Source: Mesorhizobium loti R88b
Lineage (GTDB): Bacteria; Pseudomonadota; Alphaproteobacteria; Rhizobiales; Rhizobiaceae
Reading direction: 5' to 3'
Assembly (NCBI RefSeq): GCF_013170845.1
Contig: NZ_CP033367.1
Coordinates: 5,643,001 to 5,707,000 of the forward strand
DNA length: 64,000 nucleotides
The notes under the pieces were generated by a model. That model worked only from the letters and a program-made list of their open reading frames with translations, did no database searches and was not told the DNA's origin. This document shows positions 24,759 to 33,759 of the stretch, piece by piece (the first letter of the stretch is position 1; each line of letters begins with the position of its first letter). The translations under genes were made by a program, and so were the position numbers.

Positions 24759-26189
24759 TCAGATAACCTTACCGGGATTCATGATGCCGGCGGGGTCGAA
24801 GGCAGCCTTCACCCTTCGCATCAGATCGATGGCCATCGGCGGCGCGGTGGCGATCAATTCGTCGCGCTTCAACTGGCCGATACCATGCTCTGCCGAAATC
24901 GAACCGTGCAGGCTGCGCACCACGTCGTGCACCGCCTTGTTCATGGGATGGTAGAGGGCGAGAAACGCTTCGTCGTCACCATCGACGGGCCGTGAGATGT
25001 TATAGTGGAGGTTGCCGTCACCCATATGGCCGAAGCAGACCACGCGGGCACCGGCACTCACCGACGCCACCGCGCCGGCGGCCTCTTCGATGAAGCGTGG
25101 TATCGATGCGATCGGCACCGAGATGTCGTGCTTGATCGAGGCGCCTTCAGGTTTCTGCGCTTCAGGCAGCAGCTCGCGGAAATTCCAGAAGGCATCGCCT
25201 TGCCCGATGCTCGCTGCGATGACGGCATCGCCGACGAATTCCTGTTCAAGGCCCGCCGAGAGCACATCCTCGATCAGCGCCCGCGAATCTTCCGGCGAAC
25301 GTCCCGATGAAATCTGCATCAGCACATACCAGGGCCAATCCTCCAGCAGCGGCCGCGTTACGCCCTGGGCATGCGCAAGCGTGAAATCGTAGGGACGCTT
25401 GCCGATCAGTTCGAAAGCGGTGAGCGCAGCTCCGGCACGATCCATGGCCAGCGAGAACAGGGAAAGGGCAGCCTCCGGCGACGACAGGCCGACAAACGCG
25501 ACCTCGCGCCCCTTCGGCTTCGGGAACAGTTTGAGCACGGCGGCGGTGATGATGCCGAGCGTGCCTTCGGCGCCGACGAACAGGTTTTTCAGATCGTAGC
25601 CGGTGTTGTCCTTCTTCAGCTTGCGCAGATCGTCAAAGATCTCGCCTGTCGGCAGCACCACTTCGACGCCGAGGCAGAGTTCGCGCGCATTGCCATAGGC
25701 CAACACGCCGGTGCCGCCGGCATTGGAGGAGAGGTTGCCGCCGATCTGGCAGGAGCCTTGTGCGGCGAGCGACAGCGGAAACAGCCGGTCGGCGGCGTCA
25801 GCTGCCTCCTGCAGCGTCTGCAGGATGACGCCGGCTTCAGCCGTCACCGTGTTCGACAGGACATCGATCTCGCGGATGCGGTTCAGCCGCGACAGCGACA
25901 GGATGATCTCGCGGCCGGATCGGTCAGGCACCTGGGCACCGACAAGCCCGGTGTTGCCGCTTTGCGGCACGATCGGCGTTCCCGTCTCGGTCGCCAGCCG
26001 CATGATCCGGCTGACCTCGTCGACACTGCCCGGCCGCAGCACCAGCGACGTCGCGCCGTGCCAGAGCCCACGTCGCTCGATGAGGTAGGGCGCGATGTCC
26101 TGCTCGTCGCGCAGCGCGTATTTGTCACCGACGATCGCCGCGAAGCGGGCGATGAGAGCGTGGTCGAGTTTCGCTGAAATTTCGGTCAT
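24759..26189 (-). CDS. FAD-binding oxidoreductase (GlcD/D-lactate dehydrogenase family)
   Basis: A 476-residue FAD enzyme of the PCMH type that oxidises 2-hydroxy acids such as D-lactate, glycolate or D-2-hydroxyglutarate. The FAD domain spans about residues 40-225 with PIVPQSGNTGLVGAQVPD (about 73-90) and GGNLSSNAGGTGVLAYGN. The C-terminal domain ends with SAEHGIGQLKRDEL, typical of the group. It begins nine bases after the stop of the Sua5-type gene, so the two form an operon. The substrate is not decided by sequence. Confidence 0.9.
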   Translation of the reverse strand: MTEISAKLDHALIARFAAIVGDKYALRDEQDIAPYLIERRGLWHGATSLVLRPGSVDEVSRIMRLATETGTPIVPQSGNTGLVGAQVPDRSGREIILSLSRLNRIREIDVLSNTVTAEAGVILQTLQEAADAADRLFPLSLAAQGSCQIGGNLSSNAGGTGVLAYGNARELCLGVEVVLPTGEIFDDLRKLKKDNTGYDLKNLFVGAEGTLGIITAAVLKLFPKPKGREVAFVGLSSPEAALSLFSLAMDRAGAALTAFELIGKRPYDFTLAHAQGVTRPLLEDWPWYVLMQISSGRSPEDSRALIEDVLSAGLEQEFVGDAVIAASIGQGDAFWNFRELLPEAQKPEGASIKHDISVPIASIPRFIEEAAGAVASVSAGARVVCFGHMGDGNLHYNISRPVDGDDEAFLALYHPMNKAVHDVVRSLHGSISAEHGIGQLKRDELIATAPPMAIDLMRRVKAAFDPAGIMNPGKVI

Positions 26190-26198
26190 GGGGGAAAA

Positions 26199-27182
26199 CT
26201 ATTGTGTGGGCCGTGTGTTGTCACGAGGGGCGGCGGCACGCGAGAGCCGGTCGTTGATGGCTTCACCAAGCCCGTCAAAGGGAATCGTCTCGACCGCGAT
26301 GGTGCGCGCGCCGCTGCGATCGAGCTCCTGCATATAGGCGAAAAGATTGCTCGCCGCTTCGCGCAGATCACCAGACAAGGACAGGTTGAGGAAGGCGGCG
26401 GCATGGCGCCAGCCTTCGGCCCGTTGGTCACCGAAGGCAAGCAGTGCTTCGTCTTTGCCGACCGCGCCAGCATTGAGCCGAACGGCGGCCCCCGGTGCAT
26501 AGTGCGAGGCAAGCATGCCCGGCGCCTCGATACCGGCTGTATGGCCGCGCAACAGTTTTACGCCGATGACCGCTTCGATCTCTTCGGCGGCAACACCGCC
26601 CGGCCGCAGCAGTCGCAACCGCTCCCCTTCGGCCTTGACGATGGTCGATTCCACCCCGACCGGCGTGGCGCCGCCATCGACGACCAGCTTGATACGCGCG
26701 CCAAGATCGTCCGCCACCGCTTGCGCCGTGGTCGCGCTGATCCTGCCGGATGAATTGGCGCTGGGTGCCGCCAATGGCCGGCCGAGTTTCGCGATGAGGT
26801 CGCCGCCAAAGCCCCTCGGCATGCGCAAGGCAATCGTATCAAGCCCGGCCGTGACCAGCGGATGAATGCCGTTGCCGGGCCGTTGCGGCAGCACCAGCGT
26901 CAGCGGGCCTGGCCAGAACGCCTGTGCCAGTTTCCTCGACAGTGGGTCGAATGCGGCGATGCGCTCGGCCATCGCCATGTCGGCGACATGGGCGATCAGC
27001 GGATTGAAGCGCGGCCGCCCCTTGGCCTCGAAGATGCCCGCCACGCCGATGCCGTTGGTGGCGTCGCCGGCAAGCCCGTAGACGGTCTCCGTCGGGATGG
27101 CGACAACATCGCCGCCCCGGAGCAGAGCCAGCGCCCGCTCCATCGCCTCGCCGACGGCAAGTATCTCAGCCACTCTCGTCAC
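26199..27182 (-). CDS. L-threonylcarbamoyladenylate synthase (Sua5 type)
   Basis: Makes threonylcarbamoyl-AMP from threonine, bicarbonate and ATP for the universal t6A37 tRNA modification. Of 327 residues, the N-terminal 200 are the YrdC domain (GGDVVAIPTETVYGLAGDA near residue 23, KGRPRFNPLIAHV, PSANSSGRISATTA). The C-terminal 120 residues are the Sua5 extension that closes the active site, so it is Sua5 rather than the short TsaC. It leads an operon with the FAD oxidoreductase. Confidence 0.93.
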   Translation of the reverse strand: MTRVAEILAVGEAMERALALLRGGDVVAIPTETVYGLAGDATNGIGVAGIFEAKGRPRFNPLIAHVADMAMAERIAAFDPLSRKLAQAFWPGPLTLVLPQRPGNGIHPLVTAGLDTIALRMPRGFGGDLIAKLGRPLAAPSANSSGRISATTAQAVADDLGARIKLVVDGGATPVGVESTIVKAEGERLRLLRPGGVAAEEIEAVIGVKLLRGHTAGIEAPGMLASHYAPGAAVRLNAGAVGKDEALLAFGDQRAEGWRHAAAFLNLSLSGDLREAASNLFAYMQELDRSGARTIAVETIPFDGLGEAINDRLSRAAAPRDNTRPTQ

Positions 27183-27345
27183 CTCGCAGATGCCGGCTGC
27201 GTAATACGATAGCGGCTGTTGGGCAAGCCGGCTGTCGGCAACAGAGGGTCTTGCCGATTTATCAATCCCCTAAAATGCTATGTTTCAGCGAAAGCCGGCA
27301 TCAATTCCGGTCCGATACCATGGGGTTGGGTAAAGGGGAGTGGTC

Positions 27346-27792
27346 ATGGTGTCTGTGCGTATTTTGCTGGGGATCACCCTGGTGGCGTTGAGCGGCGGAG
27401 CTCGGGCCTCGTCGTTAGTGTTTCCTGGCGCGCCGACCTCGACGCCCTCCGTTCTTGCCCTGAAGGCCGCGGACCCCGCCAAAGCGAGCGATGTGGTGTC
27501 CGTCGTTGCGCTCGGCGAGCCCGACGTCACCTATGAGAAGGTGGCATCAATCCCGAACGCGCCCGAAGCGCAGCACGGTTTCTCGCAGGAGCTGATGATC
27601 ATTCGTGGCGGCGTCGTCGGCGGCGCCTTCTCGACACCGGCGCAACGCAAGGCGCCGGCAGCAGCCACCACCCCCGCTCCTACGCCCGCCAAGGCAAGCG
27701 CCTCGGCCGCTCCGGCACCGAACGCGCAGAAGAAGCCCACCGCACCGGCAGCAGCGCCGCTCCCTGCCTCCGGGGTCGGCAAGGTCAAGTAG
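27346..27792 (+). CDS. Secreted Ala/Pro-rich protein of unknown function
   Basis: About 148 residues from ATG 27346, chosen because AAAGGGGAG ends five bases upstream. A signal peptide is likely (VRILLGITLVALSGGARA). The middle part (DVVSVVALGEPDVTYEKVA, then GFSQELMIIRGGVVGG) looks folded; the C-terminal 60 residues are Ala/Pro/Lys-rich and probably disordered, as in periplasm-spanning linkers. I do not recognise a family. The next small secreted protein lies 160 bases downstream on the same strand. Confidence 0.65.
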   Translation: MVSVRILLGITLVALSGGARASSLVFPGAPTSTPSVLALKAADPAKASDVVSVVALGEPDVTYEKVASIPNAPEAQHGFSQELMIIRGGVVGGAFSTPAQRKAPAAATTPAPTPAKASASAAPAPNAQKKPTAPAAAPLPASGVGKVK

Positions 27793-27952
27793 CCAGATCG
27801 TTGACAGCCTGACGGCGCCCTGTGCACCATTGCCGCGCGAGGTCGTGCTGAAATATCCTGGTCGCTCGAAGCCGCCGCCTGAATTTGGTCAAGCGATTCA
27901 AGCAAAGGAGCGGCTCTGGCAGATGAGATTCGTCGTTCAAAGGGGGTTGATC

Positions 27953-28342
27953 ATGAGAATATCCAAGACCGTTACCGTGGCCGGGCTTCTGCTGGTGTCG
28001 CTGCTGGGCGCCAGTGCAGCGCAAGCCGATGACATGCTGGGGTCCTACGTCGCGCGTATGTCCGAGCGCGATCATCAGGCGAGCGACGGTTACGCGCTGG
28101 ACAGCGCCGCGCAGATTGTGCGGCAAGACCGCGCCAACTGGCACAAATTCCATCGTCGCGACAGAGACGACCAGGGCGATGAGTGGTTTGAGAGCAACGA
28201 CCAGCGCGCCGATCTGCAGCGCATGCTGGGGCGTCCGGGTGCGATGAGTGCCTCGACCAAGCGTGCCATCGTCAATGGCGAACCGCTGATCCAGGTCGAC
28301 GTCTACGAGAACAGCGTGCGCGTCAGCATCCTGGAAGACTGA
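27953..28342 (+). CDS. Small secreted protein of unknown function
   Basis: A 129-residue protein with a clear signal peptide (MRISKTVTVAGLLLVSLLGA, cleavage near AQA-DD). ATG 27953 follows AAAGGGGG; an open frame extends far upstream but lacks support. The mature part is very hydrophilic, with Asp/Arg/His-rich NWHKFHRRDRDDQGDEWFESNDQ and a C-terminal short beta pair (LIQVDVYENSVRVSILED). No family is recognised. A strong terminator follows 30 bases after the stop. Confidence 0.7.
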   Translation: MRISKTVTVAGLLLVSLLGASAAQADDMLGSYVARMSERDHQASDGYALDSAAQIVRQDRANWHKFHRRDRDDQGDEWFESNDQRADLQRMLGRPGAMSASTKRAIVNGEPLIQVDVYENSVRVSILED

Positions 28343-28372
28343 CAAGTCAACGTTTGGGAAGACCAACAAAAA

Positions 28373-28398
28373 GGCGGCGCTGATGCGCCGCCCTTTTT
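28373..28398. terminator. Rho-independent terminator
   Basis: GGCGGCGC (28373-28380) pairs with GCGCCGCC (28385-28392) around a TGAT loop, followed by CTTTTT. An A-run on the left side lets it also work for the convergent minus-strand acidic-protein gene. Confidence 0.88.
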
Positions 28399-28434
28399 CT
28401 CGACAGAACCGGATCGAAAATCTCAGGCCGCTTC

Positions 28435-28704
28435 TTACTTGTCGTCGTCTTCTTCGGACTCGTCGTCTTCGGCTTCTTCTTCGCCCTCGTCGCCTTCGGC
28501 CTTCACGGCATGGTCGGCGTCATCTTCGTCAGACTCTTCGCCGTCTTCGTCGTCGCCTTCTTCTTCGTCGCCGTCCTCATCGTCAGAGTGATCGGCGGCT
28601 TCGACCGCGGCAGCGGCGTCGTGATCGGTTTCGGAAGCGGTTTCAAGCGCCTCGGGCTGGCCCGAGGTTTCTTCAGTCACTTCGATTTCGTGATCGGAAT
28701 TCAT
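28435..28704 (-). CDS. Extremely acidic low-complexity protein
   Basis: About 89 residues from ATG 28704, which follows GGAGG; a longer frame begins at 28731. Nearly the whole chain after residue 35 is Asp/Glu with a few Ser, Gly and Ala (repeats such as DDEDGDEEEGDDEDGEESDE). It has no cysteine, signal peptide or hydrophobic core, so it should be disordered. I cannot name a function; chaperone-like or cation-binding roles are only guesses. It lies between the terminator and glyS. Confidence 0.7.
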   Translation of the reverse strand: MNSDHEIEVTEETSGQPEALETASETDHDAAAAVEAADHSDDEDGDEEEGDDEDGEESDEDDADHAVKAEGDEGEEEAEDDESEEDDDK

Positions 28705-28814
28705 GGAAGCCTCCGTTGGGTTGGGGAACATGTCCCTTTTGCCACGGAGAGATCATCGTCATATGACTGTAAGCCGGCTCGAACGGCCGGCTCGAAGATA
28801 TTTTTCTTGGGTTC

Positions 28815-31193
28815 TCAGCCGGCGATTTTCGCGAAATCCGCGACCTGACCGGTGGCCGCACGGATGCGCGCCAGCAGCGCCAGACGGTTGGCACGTACGG
28901 ACAAGTCCTCATCATTCACGAGAACATGCTCGAAGAATGAATCAACGGGTTCGCGCAACGCGCTAAGCGCCAGCAGGGCGCCGGAAAAGTCTTCGTTCTG
29001 AATCGCTTCGCCGGCTTGCTTCTCAGCCTGATTCACCGCCGCAAACAGCGACTTCTCGCTAACCTCGCGAAGCAGCGCCGGCTCAACGGTTTTGGCGACC
29101 GCCGTTTTCTTCTTCTCCTCGGCAGCTAGGATGTTGGCCGCACGCTTGGTGCCGGCGAGCAGATTCTTGCCGTCCTCCGTGTCGAGGAAGGAGCCGAGTG
29201 CCTCGACGCGGCGGACGATCTGCAGGAGGTCATCGGACTGCGGCGTGATGACGGCATCGATGAGATCGTGGCGCGCGCCCTGGTCACGGAGATAGACTTT
29301 GAGGCGGTCGTGGAAGAAGGCGAGGAGATCGGCGGTGAACGGCGCCAAAGAGGCCTGTAGCTCCATTATACGCTGCCCATCGAAGAACTCTCGTTCCAAG
29401 TCAGGTGCACCAAAGGTTTCGGATATCGCTCTCTGAAGACCGCCCTTGATCAACTCGGCTACAAGACCAGCTTCCGGCAAAAGACGACTCTCGCCTCGGT
29501 ATTCTTGAATTCGGGCGTCCAGCATTGCCACAACGCCACGGCTCTCGGCTCCTTCGCCCAAACGATCATAGGCGAAAAGTGCTGCCGCGACGGCCGCAGC
29601 GATGGCAGTGCTGAAGGAGAGCTTTATCTTGTTTTCGAGGACAGTTCTCACCACGCCCAGCGCCGCGCGACGCAACGCATACGGGTCCTTCGACCCTGTC
29701 GGCTTTTCATCGATCGCCCAGAAGCCGACCAGCATATCGAGCTTGTCGGCAAGCGCGACAGTGACTGATACCAAATCGCTCGGCACATAATCGGACGGGC
29801 CTTGCGGCTTGTAGTGTTCCTCGATGGCAGCGGCGACGGACGGATGCTCGCCCTGCAGCAGCGCATACTTGCGGCCCATGGCGCCCTGCAATTCGGGGAA
29901 CTCACCGACAACTTCAGTGGTGAGATCGGCCTTAGCAAGAACCGCGGCGCGGCGCGCCAGCGCGGGATCGGCGCCGACGATCGATGCCAGTTCCTCGGCA
30001 AGCCGGGCGATCCGCTCCACCCGCTCGCCCTGCGTGCCGAGCTTGGCGTGGAAGGTGACGCCGAGATGGTCGAGGCGGGCCATGCGCTGGTCGAGCGGCT
30101 TCTTGAGGTCGAGCCCGAACTTTTCCGCCGACGCCTCGAGCTGGCCGAGGTCAGGCAGATCGCCCTGGTCGGTGGTCCAAAAATACAGCGCGTCAGAGAG
30201 ACGGGCGCGCACCACCTTGCCGTTGCCGTGGGCGATCTCCTTGCCGCCATCCGTGGCCTCGATGTTGGCGGTGAGGATGAAGCGGTTGGAGAGTGCATCA
30301 CCTTCGCCCTGCGGGCGCGTGACAAAGCACTTCTGGTTCGCGCGGATGGTCAGACGGATCACTTCGGCCGGAATGGCGAGGAATGCCTGTTCGAACTCAC
30401 CCATCAGCACGACAGGCCATTCGACCAGCCCAGACACCTCCTCCAGCAAGCCTTCGTCCTCGACCAGGTCCAGCCCGTTGGCGAAGGCGAGGTTGCGGGC
30501 ATCGGCAAGGATAATCTCCTTACGCCGGTCGGCGTCGAGCACGACCTTCGCCGCATCCAGTTTGCTCACATAATCGTCGAAGCGACGCACGGTGATTTCG
30601 CCAGGCGCCATGAAACGGTGGCCGTAGGTGATGTTGCCGGAGCGGATGCCGTCGATCTCGAAATCGACCACCACCGGCTCTTCGGTCTCCGGGCCGAAGG
30701 TGCACAGGATCGATTGCAGCGGCCTCACCCAGCGCAGCGAACCCGGCTTGGCCGAGGCAGGCCCCCAGCGCATCGACTTCGGCCAGGGGAAGTTGCGGAT
30801 GATATCAGGCACCAGTTCTGCGATGATCTCCTCGGCCGCCCTGCCCGGCTTCGAAATGTGAGCGACATAGAAGTTGCCCTTCTTCGGGTCGGAATGGACA
30901 TGCGCCTCAGCGATCGAAGACAGGCCGGCCTTGCGCAGAAAACCCTGAACAGCCTGTTCGGGCGCCGTCGTCGACGGCCCCTTGATCTCTTCTCGGATAT
31001 CCTTCGAGCGTGCGGTGAGGCCTCTGATGTCGAGCGTGAGACGCCGCGGCGTCCAGTACTCGCGCGCCGCCTCATAGGTCAGACCGGCTTCGACCAGACC
31101 GTCGGTCAGCATCTTCCTCAGATCACCCGCCGCCTTGCGCTGCATGCGGGCGGGAATTTCCTCGGAGCGAAGTTCTAGAAGCAGGTCAGGCAT
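28815..31193 (-). CDS. glyS: Glycyl-tRNA synthetase beta subunit
   Basis: GlyS is the large subunit of the alpha2beta2 bacterial glycyl-tRNA synthetase; it contacts tRNA while GlyQ holds the active site. The 792-residue protein begins [18 protein letters not shown], and has [34 protein letters not shown] (split over about residues 305-330) and a C-terminal HD/anticodon region ending [27 protein letters not shown] precedes ATG. It is separated from glyQ by 877 bases that contain the DUF559 unit. Confidence 0.96.
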   Translation of the reverse strand: MPDLLLELRSEEIPARMQRKAAGDLRKMLTDGLVEAGLTYEAAREYWTPRRLTLDIRGLTARSKDIREEIKGPSTTAPEQAVQGFLRKAGLSSIAEAHVHSDPKKGNFYVAHISKPGRAAEEIIAELVPDIIRNFPWPKSMRWGPASAKPGSLRWVRPLQSILCTFGPETEEPVVVDFEIDGIRSGNITYGHRFMAPGEITVRRFDDYVSKLDAAKVVLDADRRKEIILADARNLAFANGLDLVEDEGLLEEVSGLVEWPVVLMGEFEQAFLAIPAEVIRLTIRANQKCFVTRPQGEGDALSNRFILTANIEATDGGKEIAHGNGKVVRARLSDALYFWTTDQGDLPDLGQLEASAEKFGLDLKKPLDQRMARLDHLGVTFHAKLGTQGERVERIARLAEELASIVGADPALARRAAVLAKADLTTEVVGEFPELQGAMGRKYALLQGEHPSVAAAIEEHYKPQGPSDYVPSDLVSVTVALADKLDMLVGFWAIDEKPTGSKDPYALRRAALGVVRTVLENKIKLSFSTAIAAAVAAALFAYDRLGEGAESRGVVAMLDARIQEYRGESRLLPEAGLVAELIKGGLQRAISETFGAPDLEREFFDGQRIMELQASLAPFTADLLAFFHDRLKVYLRDQGARHDLIDAVITPQSDDLLQIVRRVEALGSFLDTEDGKNLLAGTKRAANILAAEEKKKTAVAKTVEPALLREVSEKSLFAAVNQAEKQAGEAIQNEDFSGALLALSALREPVDSFFEHVLVNDEDLSVRANRLALLARIRAATGQVADFAKIAG

Positions 31194-31200
31194 GGTTAGC

Positions 31201-31262
31201 TCCTCACCCTCCCCTTGATGGGGAGGGTCGGCGCGTCAGCGCCGGGGTGGGGTGGCGGCGTC
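31201..31262 (+). repeat. Left inverted repeat of the DUF559 unit
   Basis: Two adjacent hairpins: CCCTCCCC/GGGGAGGG around TTGAT (31208-31228) and GGCGC/GCGCC (31230-31243), followed by GGGGTGGGGTGGCGGCG. It aligns base by base with the reverse complement of 31670-31735. Its outer end reaches eight bases from the glyS start codon. Confidence 0.75.
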
Positions 31263-31268
31263 TCGGTC

Positions 31269-31661
31269 TCAAGCGCCTTCGGCGTCTCGCGGGCCAAGGT
31301 GAGATTTTCGTTCTTCCACCGCCGCATAAATCGTATCGAGCACGGAATCCAGTTCGTTTTTGATTTCATGGTTCCAGAAGCGGATGACGCGATAACCCTG
31401 GCTCTCGAACCATTTTGTCCGACGCTCGTCATGTCGTTGCTGGTCATCGAAGCTGTGATGGGCGCCGTCCACCTCGATAATCAGTTTCAGCCGGTGTGAG
31501 ATGAAATCAGGGAAGTAGATACCGACTGACGCTTGTCTGCGGAAATGAGTGCCTTCGACTGGAATGCGCCACAAATGCCGCCACAAGACGCGTTCCTCGT
31601 CGGTCATTGCCGCACGAAGCCGTTGCGCGGACCGCAGCTTGAACCGATCGAGTTTCGGCAT
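31269..31661 (-). CDS. DUF559 domain endonuclease-like protein
   Basis: A 130-residue protein from ATG 31661; the open frame reaches 32036 but the upstream part runs through the repeat and is rejected. DUF559 proteins are related to the very-short-patch repair nuclease Vsr. The nuclease core reads FPDFISHRLKLIIEVDGAHH (about residues 66-85), giving the D...E-x-D/H pattern of PD-(D/E)XK enzymes, then RRTKWFESQGYRVIRFWNHEI. The N-terminal MPKLDRFKLRSAQRLRAAM is basic. The gene is tightly enclosed by inverted repeats. Confidence 0.88.
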   Translation of the reverse strand: MPKLDRFKLRSAQRLRAAMTDEERVLWRHLWRIPVEGTHFRRQASVGIYFPDFISHRLKLIIEVDGAHHSFDDQQRHDERRTKWFESQGYRVIRFWNHEIKNELDSVLDTIYAAVEERKSHLGPRDAEGA

Positions 31662-31669
31662 GGAAAGTC

Positions 31670-31735
31670 GCGCCAGCCCCCCCCCCCGCCGCTTCGCGGC
31701 GACCTCCCCCATCCAGGGGGAGGTAAAGAGGGCAT
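31670..31735 (-). repeat. Right inverted repeat of the DUF559 unit
   Basis: Reverse-complement copy of the left repeat: an 11-base C tract (31677-31687), hairpin GCCGC/GCGGC (31688-31700) and hairpin CCTCCCCC/GGGGGAGG (31703-31723). Differences from the left copy are mostly compensatory within the stems. Confidence 0.75.
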
Positions 31736-31890
31736 AGCAACTCGGCTGCCCGCTGTCACCCTTTCCAGAAATCTTGGCCGCCCTGTCGGGACGAGGCGAT
31801 CCCGCTCGTCCTTGGATCAAAGATTTCCATGAACCGAACGCAGCGCTGAAGCGACCCACGCTCAGGCAGGGAACACTTGGCTCAACGACC

Positions 31891-32067
31891 ATGAAAACGG
31901 CATCCAGACTTCTGCAGATCCTCGCACTCAGCGCCTGCTTTACCGCGCAGGTCCACGGCGCCTTCTCGATGCCGGGTGTGCGGCAGGCACTGCGGACAAT
32001 GGCCGGGCAGAGCGGCCAGATCCTCTCGCCGATCAACGCTTCTCTCGAGACGATGAGGTCTGCCTGA
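31891..32067 (+). CDS. Possible small secreted protein
   Basis: A 58-residue frame starting MKTASRLLQILALSACFTAQ, which looks like a signal peptide, followed by about 38 polar residues. No strong ribosome binding site is present and no family is recognised. It lies on the plus strand between the DUF559 unit and glyQ, ending three bases from the glyQ stop. It may be chance. Confidence 0.35.
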   Translation: MKTASRLLQILALSACFTAQVHGAFSMPGVRQALRTMAGQSGQILSPINASLETMRSA

Positions 32068-32070
32068 AAC

Positions 32071-33015
32071 TCAGGCCGCCAGTCCGCCAGCCTGCGTCTT
32101 CAAAAACGCCTCGCCGCAGGCTTTCGCCAGATTGCGCACCCTCAGGATGTAGCTTTGCCGCTCGGTGACCGAGATCACGCCGCGCGCGTCGAGCAGGTTG
32201 AAGACATGGCTGGCCTTGATGCACTGGTCGTAGGCCGGGAAGACCATCTTGTGCATCGGCAGATTGTCGTTCGATGCCGGCGCGCCGGCATCGAGCAGCG
32301 CCTTGCATTCGGCCTCGGCGTCCTCGAAATGCCTGAGCAGCATCGCCGTGTTGGCGTATTCGAAATTGTGGCGCGAATATTCCTGCTCGGCCTGCAGAAA
32401 AACGTCGCCATAGGTGACCTTTTCGGCACCTTCACGGCCGTTGAAGTTGAGGTCGTAGATGTTGTCGACGCCTTGCACATACATGGCCAGCCGCTCCAGC
32501 CCATAGGTCAGTTCGCCTGCCACCGGCGCGCATTCGATGCCGCAGACCTGCTGGAAATAGGTGAACTGCGAGACTTCCATGCCGTCGCACCAGCATTCCC
32601 AGCCAAGCCCCCAGGCGCCCAGCGTCGGGCTTTCCCAGTCATCTTCGACAAAGCGGATGTCGTGCAGCAACGGATCGACACCGATCGCCTGGAGCGAACC
32701 GAGATAGAGTTCCTGCAGGTTCGGCGGGTTCGGCTTCAGGATCACCTGATACTGGTAATAATGCTGCAGCCTGTTTGGGTTTTCGCCATAGCGGCCGTCC
32801 TTGGGACGGCGCGAGGGCTGGACATAGGCAGCGTTCCAGCGACGCGGCCCGAGCGCACGCAGCGTCGTTGCCGGATGAAACGTACCTGCGCCGACCTCCA
32901 TGTCGTAGGGCTGGAGGATGACGCAACCATAGGCCGCCCAGTAATTGTGCAAGGTCAGGATCAGCCCCTGGAACGAGCGGCTGGGATGCATATGGGCAGG
33001 CAGTTCAATCGTCAC
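32071..33015 (-). CDS. glyQ: Glycyl-tRNA synthetase alpha subunit
   Basis: GlyQ is the catalytic class II subunit that forms glycyl-adenylate and charges tRNA-Gly. Signatures are [37 protein letters not shown] (motif 2 region), [15 protein letters not shown] YF stretch and a C-terminal [20 protein letters not shown] at 33015 with GAGG upstream is preferred; a GTG at 33063 is an alternative. The length is about 314 residues, close to the family norm. It faces the GNAT gene divergently. Confidence 0.95.
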   Translation of the reverse strand: MTIELPAHMHPSRSFQGLILTLHNYWAAYGCVILQPYDMEVGAGTFHPATTLRALGPRRWNAAYVQPSRRPKDGRYGENPNRLQHYYQYQVILKPNPPNLQELYLGSLQAIGVDPLLHDIRFVEDDWESPTLGAWGLGWECWCDGMEVSQFTYFQQVCGIECAPVAGELTYGLERLAMYVQGVDNIYDLNFNGREGAEKVTYGDVFLQAEQEYSRHNFEYANTAMLLRHFEDAEAECKALLDAGAPASNDNLPMHKMVFPAYDQCIKASHVFNLLDARGVISVTERQSYILRVRNLAKACGEAFLKTQAGGLAA

Positions 33016-33219
33016 GGTGGCCTCGACAGCAAAGGCTAGCTTGCCGGCACGTCCTAGAGACACGACGGCGAAGCGTCAAGCAAGCCGCGCCGGATGCGGA
33101 CGCCGTGAGGGTACCGCGCAGCGTTGAAGGTTTTGCCGGGAACTGGCCCATTGCCGGCCTCGGGAGGCTGCGGTCTGCTTCGTCCCCTGCAGCCCACAGC
33201 AACGACAACAGGTCCAGCC

Positions 33220-33681
33220 ATGTCCAACTCCGTCATCGTCCGCCCGGTCACACGACAGGATTTCGACCGATGGCTGCCGCTGTGGGACGGCTACAACGCG
33301 TTTTATGGCCGCTCGGGCGAGACGGCGCTGGCAAGCGAGATCACGGCGATGACGTGGTCGCGCTTCTTCGATGCCTATGAGCCGGTTCATGCGCTGGTGG
33401 CCGAAAGCGACGGACAGCTTCTCGGCCTCGCGCACTATCTCTTTCACCGCAGCACGACGGCGATCGCACCGAACTGCTATCTGCAGGACCTTTTCACATC
33501 GGAAGCCTCGCGTGGAAAAGGCATCGGCCGGGCGCTGATCGAAGGCGTCTATGACCGCGCCCAGGCCGCCGGCTCAGGCCGGGTGTACTGGCTGACGCAC
33601 GAGACCAACCAGACCGCGATGAAGCTCTATGACAAGATCGGCGAACGCTCCGGCTTCGTCGTCTACCGGAAACTGTTCTGA
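33220..33681 (+). CDS. GNAT family N-acetyltransferase
   Basis: A 153-residue acetyltransferase. The acetyl-CoA loop is SRGKGIGRALIEGVYDRA (about residues 91-108), preceded by NCYLQDLFTS, and the C-terminal NQTAMKLYDKIGERSGFVVYRK is typical of the spermidine/diamine-acetyltransferase-like branch. ATG 33220 follows a short GG-rich stretch and removes a 32-codon unsupported extension. The acceptor is unknown. It is divergent from glyQ and convergent with the TPR gene. Confidence 0.9.
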   Translation: MSNSVIVRPVTRQDFDRWLPLWDGYNAFYGRSGETALASEITAMTWSRFFDAYEPVHALVAESDGQLLGLAHYLFHRSTTAIAPNCYLQDLFTSEASRGKGIGRALIEGVYDRAQAAGSGRVYWLTHETNQTAMKLYDKIGERSGFVVYRKLF

Positions 33682-33710
33682 GCGAGCGGCGCATCGACAC
33701 CTGTCCAAAC

Positions 33711-33739
33711 GAAAACGGGGCCCTGAAAAGAGCCCCGTT
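33711..33739 (-). terminator. Rho-independent terminator of the TPR gene
   Basis: On the minus strand, AACGGGGC and GCCCCGTT (33714-33721 and 33732-33739) form an 8-bp stem followed by TTTTCG. It lies 20 bases after the TPR gene stop. The plus-strand side lacks a T-run. Confidence 0.78.
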
Positions 33740-33759
33740 CGCATTCCAAAAACCTGATT

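Larger units (their letters stand above)
31201..31735. mobile_element. Candidate DUF559 unit bounded by inverted hairpin repeats
   Basis: A compact 535-base block between glyS and glyQ: left repeat, DUF559 nuclease gene, right repeat in inverse orientation. The gene is 7 bases from the left repeat and about 10 from the right one. The layout resembles REPtrons (REP repeats around a RAYT transposase gene), but with a PD-(D/E)XK-type nuclease. Mobility is inferred, not shown; no target-site duplication was found by eye. Confidence 0.45.
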
